Both the position numbers and the translations under genes were made by a program. Under the pieces are notes generated by a model. It searched no databases, was not told the DNA's origin, and was given only the letters and a program-made list of their open reading frames with translations. A stretch of DNA of 64,000 bases, taken from NCBI RefSeq assembly GCF_021134715.1, contig NC_060023.1:248001-312000 (forward strand). The letters run 5' to 3'. Source of the DNA: Daphnia pulex (lineage: Eukaryota; Arthropoda; Branchiopoda; Diplostraca; Daphniidae). Of this stretch, positions 57,347 through 64,000 are shown one piece after another. Numbering within the stretch: position 1 is the first letter of the stretch; every line of letters begins with the position of its first letter.

Positions 57347-59163
57347 CTATAGAGGTGATTGCGACTCCACGGTGATCGTGTAGCCCGCTCTTTCCGACTT
57401 GTTGGCCGAACTCAGTTTGATCACAGGTTTCATCATGTAGCGATCGGTTACCCGACCGAACAACTCGTTTGCCGAAACCTTTTTTACATGTGCTTCATAC
57501 TTTGGGCTTCGGTAATCTTCCAGCGGAAAAATGAAACTCCAACCGATCACTTGGTCAAATAACGACTTGAAAAAAGTGACACCGACCTCGTCTAACTGGT
57601 CAGCAAATGTTTTCACATTCTTGGGTTTCCGTGTAACACCGTCGAAGCTTTCCATTTTGGGAACCACTGGCTGAAATTCGGCGTTGGCCATCGGAAATTC
57701 GACGTAAACTCCGGATATGACCTATTGCACAATCAACGGAACTTTAAAAGGATTGAATTGAATAGCTAATAATCTCAGCGTTGTTACCTTACTGACTGTG
57801 CTGCAGAATACCTTTTGGATTTGGAAACAAAATTCTCCCAATTGTCGCGTAAAGTCGCAATGTTCAAACATGTGCACAGGACGAATGAAAATATTTCCCA
57901 TGAGAGTCCCCGACTGATAGATTCTCAAGATGAAAAATGAGGAAGCGTTCAAGACGAATTTCTTGGTAGAGGTTAAGGGTATGGAAGGTGGCAAATGCAC
58001 GACTGGTGTTGGTTGCTCGCCTTTCGATTCCGCCTCTACCGTGGGCACGTCTCTATTCAAGACGTTACTCTGAAGTAATGAAAAGACGGCATGCGACAGC
58101 AACAGGGAATTTTGGCGGACTTGAGATCCTTTCAAAGCTGGGCAGAGCGGTTGGAAACGGAATCCTTCTTCTAGCCAAGGAACCGTTGGAATTCGCCTGT
58201 CATTTTCATCCAACAGATGGACAGCTATTTTCAATTTCTGGCGGAGTTTGTACTCTGAAGCTATTGCGGTCGCTTCACGACATTGCTGTTCGTACCATTC
58301 CATGGATTTGGTCATCTTCTGTTTCAGCGTCTCTGCAGTGTCGTCTGCGGTGGAACCTTCGACAAAAGACATCAACTCTGAAAAGTACAATTTTTCCTTC
58401 GGTTGACCATCGGGGAAGGATTTTTTACTGTTTCTTTCCAACAATGTCATCATTTGAGCTAAGTGAAAACTATTCTCATCTCGAAGTTTCTTGATTTCAT
58501 TTTCCGAACACTGGATAGCATTCAAAAGTAGAGCAAGTTGTTCGTGTACTTTCTGGCGTTCCTGAATGGCCGTAGCCAATTGGTTTGTCCCAATGTTTTT
58601 CATTTTCATCAGGTCTTCTTTTATGTTGAAGAGCTCTTCTACATTTCTGATTGCGTCAGCTGTCATTTCGACTGAGGAGTGACCGGATGAAGTACACGTT
58701 CGTTTCTCTGCCGATCCACAAGTCAGACACCAGCTGACTGCCCTAAATGTGTGGTTTTATTATTTGTTTAGTAAAGCGAATAGTTTGATTTAAGCTACTT
58801 AGCTGATACTTTCAACGGAGTCGTCACAATGTCAGATAGTTTCGGCAGCACATTTTTCTCCTTTAATTTTAGTAGGTAGAAGGCATACGCGTTGTTTGGC
58901 AGACTCTCGACGTCGAACTTGACAAAAGTATCGCGACAAAAAGGGCACGTAATCGTGTCTCCATGGCGTATTCCCTGAATAAATTGAATAAAGGATAATT
59001 AAGTTAAAGGATAATAAAACTCTGAGTAAACATTTACCTTCAAACACGAGAGGCAGACGGTGTGGGAGCATTGCAGAAATTTGGGTTTCCTATCATCGTG
59101 GTCGTATTCGAAAAAACAAACGCCACAAGTTATGAAATCTTCTACGTCGCTAGCCGCTGCCAT
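57347..59163 (-). CDS. RING coiled-coil protein T10, full-length architecture
   Basis: Four exons: 59163-59038, 58974-58799, 58742-57788, 57721-57347; 1632 nt, 543 residues. RING: ITCGVC...QCSHTVCLSCLK and TITCPFC. Exon 3: zinc segment SWCLTCGSAEKRTC...GHSSVEM, then DAIRNVEELFNIKEDL and a long coiled coil, linker VHLLDENDRRIPTVPWLEEG, module 1 (SFFILRIYQSGTLMGNIFI, CDFTRQLGEFCFQIQKVF). Exon 4: module 2 (GWSFIFPLEDYRSPKYE, NELFGRVTDR, YTITVESQ). The start at 59163 is chosen by similarity to T11; an in-frame ATG at 59187 would add 8 residues. Confidence 0.86.
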
Positions 59164-59497
59164 TTCCCACAGTCGACTGTTATCCATTTACCCTAATATT
59201 TGTACTTGTTCTTATCAGTTGGTCGTCTGACTAAGCGAGACACAACAACCTTTTTAAACATACCAAAACGAGTCTTTTACATCTACGCATCTACTTTTTT
59301 AAAGCATAACCGGCTTTATCAAAGAAAGATTTAGTATCATAGATAAAAATCGTTCAACAAAAAGAACATTTAATATACGTCTAATCTGATATCAAAACTG
59401 TAGTCCCCTTGATTCTGTTCACCCACTGCAGTACATCCGTTCAAACTCGTTTGAACATTTGATGACTAAAATTTGTAAATTAGGAAAAAAGGCTTAC

Positions 59498-60030
59498 TGG
59501 GATTCTAGTTATGATAAAATTTGCAGGTCTGTGAACAGGTTCCAATCCCGAGCGGTGAATAAGACGACAGAAGAGCTCCTATACGCACGGAAGATAGTAT
59601 CGAGGTGAAGAAGAACCTGGTTCTTCTGGTGATGATTCACAAGTCCAATGGCACTGAATTCTCTGAAATTAAATTGCAATCTTTAAATATTTCAAAAATT
59701 AATTAACGTTATCAAATATCCTTAGTGAAATTGACTATAAGAATTTGACCACCTGGATAGCAGAGGAATTGTCGGGCAGACTGGAAGTGTCGCTAGAAGT
59801 TGTTTCACGGAAGCGGATAGAAATGCAAAAACGGCAAACAATTAGATTCATTTCCTATAAGCAAAAAAATAAAAATAAAATAAAAGTAAAAAGTTGTCAG
59901 AAAAGGGTAACATATCGTGGATACCTGCAGACACTTCCGGGACAAAGAAGAAAATTTGGTTTCCTAAAAAAATCACTCCTTTCTCACAAAAACATGTCAC
60001 AAGGGTTCTACGCCATTAGCGTTGGCCACC
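59498..60030 (-). pseudogene. Relic of a RING coiled-coil gene
   Basis: Three fragments in family order. 59498-59560 resembles the last-exon end of T12 (ACTGGGATTC ... CAGGTTCCAATCCCGAGC). 59740-59840 resembles exon 2 (complement of the NNS-LP / VKL coding stretch, GTCGGGCAGACTGGAAGTGTCGC, then CGGCAAA). 59930-59990 resembles the end of exon 1 (ACCTGCAGACA ... AAATTTGGTTTCCT). Exon 3 is gone and nothing is open. A decayed member between T10 and T11. Confidence 0.7.
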
Positions 60031-60254
60031 GGCCCACAAAATTTACGAGTTTATGATGCCGACTAATCAATGAAGAAGCAAAAATATTCCAGAATTTAGA
60101 CAGTCAAAGATTAATACCGACGACACACTGACATTTAGATGTTAGATATACAGCGACGAAATTTTCTAGGTGCTATATATTTTGTCTTTAACCTTGAATA
60201 CTTGATAAAGATAATAGAATGCGTATTGGATTACATATTAATGGAACTGGTTAA

Positions 60255-62134
60255 TTATTGGGACTCGATAGTTACGGTATAGTTTGTTCTCTCCAACTTG
60301 TTGGTCAAACTCAATTTGGTAACAGATTCCAACATGTTGTGGCTAATGACACGACCAAAGAGATCGTTAGCCAACAACTTTTTCACGTGAATCTCATTCT
60401 TGGGGTTGCGGAATTCTTCCAGTGGAAAGACGAAGCTCCAACCGGTGACTTTGCCAGACGAGGTTTTCACTAAGGTGATTCCAACTTCATCGATTAGGTC
60501 AGCCTTTAAGTCATAAGTAGACATTTTATTCGTGTCGATTGCGTTCGGAATTTCAGGCTGGAATTGTTGGTTGGTGATCGGGAACAAGACATACACTCTC
60601 GGCACGACCTACAGATATATAAATGATTAATTGAGTTTGAAATAATAAAGAAATAAATAACACGTCACCTTGTCAATAGCGTTGCAGAAAATCTTTTGAG
60701 ATTGAAAACAAAAATCACCCAACTTTTGCATCAGTTCCATTATCCAGGGCAATCTGAGCACGGGATTGAAACGAATTTCTCCATAAAGATTTCCAGTATG
60801 AAACAGTCTCAAGATGAAAACAGAAGTCGGATTCAACACAAATTTGCTGCTTGAGGGGAACACACTGGGAGGTAAAGTTACTGGAGACGATTCAATAGTG
60901 AGTTTTATTTCCTTTTCGATTTTCGCTATAGTTTTCGGTTTTTTCTTAGGATCTTTTGCCGTCGTAGTGGTGGACGACGAATTTGAAGCAGCAACAGCCG
61001 ACTGTTGAGGCTCTTTTATGTTCAATGGGATCTTCTGCCGTTGTAGTAAGGAAAAGACGGCATACGAGAGTAACAGGGAATCTTGTCGGATTGGATTCCC
61101 CTTTAGAGCTGGACTAAGAGGTTGAAAGCGAAATCCTTTTTCTAACAAAGGAAGTGTGGGAATGAGCTGGTCGTTTTCATCGTAAAGATGGACGGTTATT
61201 TTCACTTTTCTGCGGAAGTCGTACTCTGAAGCAACGGCTGTGGCTTCACAGAGTTGTTGCTCGTGCATCTCGACCAATGTTGTCATCTTCTGCTTCAGAG
61301 TTTCGGTCGTGTCATCCGCGGTAGAACCATCAACCAACGACATCAACTCGGAAAAGAACAAACTTTTCTTTTCTGCAACATCCTGGGAATCCGTTTTCGA
61401 TCCATTTCTTTCCAACACCGACACCATTTCAGTCATGCGGAGGTTGTTCTCATCTTGGAGTTTCTGCACTTCTTCTCCGGAACACTGGATAGATTTCATG
61501 ATCAGCGCCAATTGCTCTTGAACTTTTTGACGCTCCTGAATGGCCATGGCCAGCTTGTTTGTTCCAGAATCTTTCATGGCCAAAAGTTCTTCTTTTAATT
61601 TCAGGAGGGATTCCAGGTTCTTTATTGTGTTGATCGTCATGTTGACCGATGAGTGGCCGGATGAAGAACATCCTAGTTTTTCAGCTGATCCACAAGTAAG
61701 GCACCAATGGACTTCCCTAAAAACACGTCATTTCGAGATTAAGATACAAAATAGAAAATTAAAAAAGGTGAACTGATCACGTACACAGGAGCGATGGGGA
61801 TTTCAACTGGTTTCGGTGGCTCTTTCTTCTCTTTAAATTTGAGCATGTGTAGTGCGTAAGGATTGTTTGGCAGACTCTCGACATCGAACTTGACAAAAGT
61901 ATCACGACAAAAAGGACACGTAATCGTGTCTCCATCACGTATTCCCTGGATGAATTGAATAAAGGATAATTAAGTTAAAGGATAATAAAACTCAGAGTAA
62001 ACATTTACCTTCAAACACGAGAGGCAGACGGTGTGGGAGCATTGCAGAAATTTGGGTTTCTTGCCAACATCGTCGTATTCGCAAAAACAAACGCCACAAG
62101 TCACGAAATCTTCTACGTCGTTAGCCGCTGCCAT
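60255..62134 (-). CDS. RING coiled-coil protein T11, full-length architecture
   Basis: Four exons: 62134-62009, 61945-61785, 61716-60669, 60608-60255; 1689 nt, 562 residues, the longest of the plain RING members. RING: VTCGVC...QCSHTVCLSCLK and TITCPFC. Exon 3: HWCLTCGSAEKLGC...GHSSVNM, long coiled coil, linker VHLYDENDQLIPTLPLLEKG, a Ser/Thr/Lys-rich insert (DPKKKPKTIAKIEKEIK), and module 1 (SVFILRLFHTGNLYGEIRF; LPWIMELMQKLGDFCFQSQK, where the usual FHPEFV is lost). Exon 4: module 2 (GWSFVFPLEEFRNPKNE, NDLFGRVIS, YTVTIESQ). Confidence 0.86.
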
Positions 62135-62550
62135 TTTCCGCTATCGACTGCCTCCAAGTTATCAATCGCTCCAACATTTATACCTGCTTCTTATCAGCTG
62201 ACTCATCAAACTGTTTAAATAAAGAAAAATGAGTCAAGACATCTATACGTTTAAAACATTTAGTAGATTTTATCAAAGTCGGTAAAGACTATAACAAAGG
62301 CATTCTTTAAACTGCACATAGCTTTCTGTTTTTATCGTGTTATGCGTCATTTTGAGTGGTCCGAACCTTTGTCTTGATTTCAAGTGACTATATCGTTTTT
62401 ATTAGAATTTCTCTACTAATCCAATATTATCAAGTGAAATGAAATTGCGACTGTATTATGCCGGAACTAGTTTCACACACTGGCGTATACAGTCCACATT
62501 CCAATTTGAAACACTACAGCATTAAAAACTCGTAAATTAGGAATCATACC
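62135..62550. other. Spacer between T11 and T12
   Basis: TGATAAG (minus) at 62190-62196, 56 nt upstream of the T11 start. No gene seen. Confidence 0.4.
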
Positions 62551-64000
62551 TTACTGGGATTCCATAGTTATGACGTAGTTCTCATGTAAATGAGCAGGTT
62601 CCAATCCCGAGCAGAGGGACGCCACACGACCAAAGAGCTCGTTGGAAGATACATTTTTCACGTGCATTTCGTACTTTGGGTTTCGGAAATGTGCAAACGG
62701 GAATACGAAGCTCCATCCGGTGATGGCGTTGTTATTAACGTCGGACGACAGAATCAAATTGTTGACACCGACCTCATCGACGTTTTCCGCTTTTGGGTTG
62801 CAGTGGGATCTCTGATTAGCAGGGCCGATCATACTGGGAATTACAGGCTGGAATTGCAGATGTCCCATTGGAAATAAGACAAACGCTCCAAACTTATCCT
62901 GTACAAAGAAATTAAGTTAAAACGTGATATTAAAACAAGGAATTATAGTAAACTAGTTACCTGATTGACCCTATTACAAAAAACCTTTGGAGATTTGTAA
63001 CAGAACTCGCCCAATTTCTGAACAAAATCCAAGTGAAATGTGGGCACGGGACGAATAAAAATTTCACCCTTTAGAGAACCAGACTGAAACCATCGCAGAA
63101 TAAAAACAGACGACTGCCCCAAGACGAATTTCGTATTTGCTGGTATAGAGGGTGGCAGAGATACGCTCAATAATTTAGCAGCTACTGTGGTACGTTTCTG
63201 GTGTTCGTTTTTCAATGCGGATGGAGATGACGCTGGAGAAATAGCAGCACTGGTCGTTTTTGGTCGCAGCTCATTTTTCAATGAAATCTTCTGCCTTTCT
63301 AGTAATGAAAAAACGGCATGCGAGAGCAACTGGGAATCTTGTCGGACTTGAGATCCTTTCAAAGCTGGACAGAGCGGTTGGAAACGGAATCCTTCTTCCA
63401 ACCAAGGAACCGTTGGAATTTGCCTGTCGTTTTCATCGTACAGATGGACAGCTATTTTCAATTTCTGGCGGAGTTCGTACTCTGAAGCTATTGCGTTTGC
63501 TTCACAATAATTTCGCTCATACAGCTCGATCAATTTTTCCATCTTCTCTTTCAAGGTCTCTGTTGTATCTTCTTCGGTCGAACCATCAACCAACGACATC
63601 AATTCTGAAAAGAACAATTCTTTCTTCGGTTGACCATCCTGGGCACAATCTTTTGATCCACTTCCTTCCAATATCGAAATCCATTCAGCCAAGCGCAGGT
63701 TGTTTTCGTCTTGGAGTTTATTTACTTCTTCCTCTGAACTCTGGACGAATTTCTTGATCAGAGCAAGTTGCGCTTGTACTTTTTTCCGTTCTTGTATCGC
63801 CATGGCCAATTTGTTCGTCCCAATGTCTTTCATTTTCAAAAGTTCTTCTTTGAATTTTAGAAGGGATTCCAAGTTCTTGATCGTGTCGGCCGTCATGTTG
63901 ACAGAAGAGTGACCAGATGGAGTACATCCTGGTTTCTCTGCCGATTCACAGGTCGAACACCAGCTGACTTCCCTGGAATATCAGTAAATTAAAATAGTAT
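62551..64000 (-). CDS. RING-family protein T12, 3' exons only (5' end outside window)
   Basis: Exon 3 63972-62961 and exon 4 62898-62551 are visible; the RING exons would lie beyond 64000. Exon 3: SWCSTCESAEKPGC...GHSSVNM zinc segment, TIKNLESLLKFKEELLKMKD coiled coil, linker VHLYDENDRQIPTVPWLEEG, module 1 (SVFILRWFQSGSLKGEIFI, FHLDFVQKLGEFCYKSPKVF). Exon 4: module 2 (GWSFVFPFAHFRNPKYE, NELFGRVAS, YVITMESQ). Closest to T10 and T11. Confidence 0.85.

Overview
The window looks like nuclear DNA of a small crustacean, most probably a Daphnia-type cladoceran. Genes are split by very short GT-AG introns (about 55-100 nt), core promoters have TATA plus an arthropod TCAGT-like initiator, and the gene content (SLC23 transporter, antennal-type ionotropic receptors, tyrosine-rich YYT-repeat proteins, chymotrypsin-fold proteases, an expanded RING family) fits an arthropod. 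The species is an inference.

Layout. 1-740: 3' end of a phosducin-like protein gene (+). 2398-5187: a complete 12-exon SLC23 nucleobase/ascorbate-type transporter (-). 6829-9274: two single-exon genes (-), a protein with two tandem retropepsin-like domains and an unrecognised Pro/Gln-rich protein. 9558-30454: a giant palindrome. Its two ~10 kb arms flank a 153-bp spacer at 19771-19923. Each arm carries an ionotropic receptor (IR) gene, a cluster of decayed YYT-repeat gene copies, an embedded AIFM1 (apoptosis-inducing factor) gene fragment, a piggyBac-like non-autonomous element flanked by TTAA, and a second inverted-repeat element. An 8.3-kb core of the arms (10590-18891 versus 21124-29391) appears identical except for one 34-bp deletion, while the outer edges and centre have diverged. 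30588-33311: a third, longer IR gene (-). 33788-64000: a head-to-tail family, all on the minus strand, of RING-finger coiled-coil proteins (ten complete members, one cut by the window end, one relic), plus a chimeric member and two chymotrypsin-fold genes (43780-47123).

Most exon structures were assembled by hand. In each complete multi-exon gene listed as CDS the joined exon lengths sum to a multiple of three and every junction keeps frame, which is the main support for them. The RING genes share an architecture: RING split over exons 1 and 2, a small Cys/His zinc-binding segment in some members, a coiled coil, and two C-terminal modules that I do not recognise. Several members have lost modules. 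They are probably ubiquitin ligases (inference from RING).

Most notable: (1) the palindrome with an identical core; (2) a RING / three CCHC zinc-knuckle / SPOC chimera at 40300-43469, apparently made when a duplicated RING 5' end was spliced onto a SPOC-domain gene; (3) an AIFM1 fragment captured inside a YYT-repeat cluster; (4) a member-specific 70-nt intron at 49704-49773 bounded by direct repeats, a candidate recent intron gain; (5) a chymotrypsin-fold protein that has lost His and Ser of its triad next to a sister with an intact triad.
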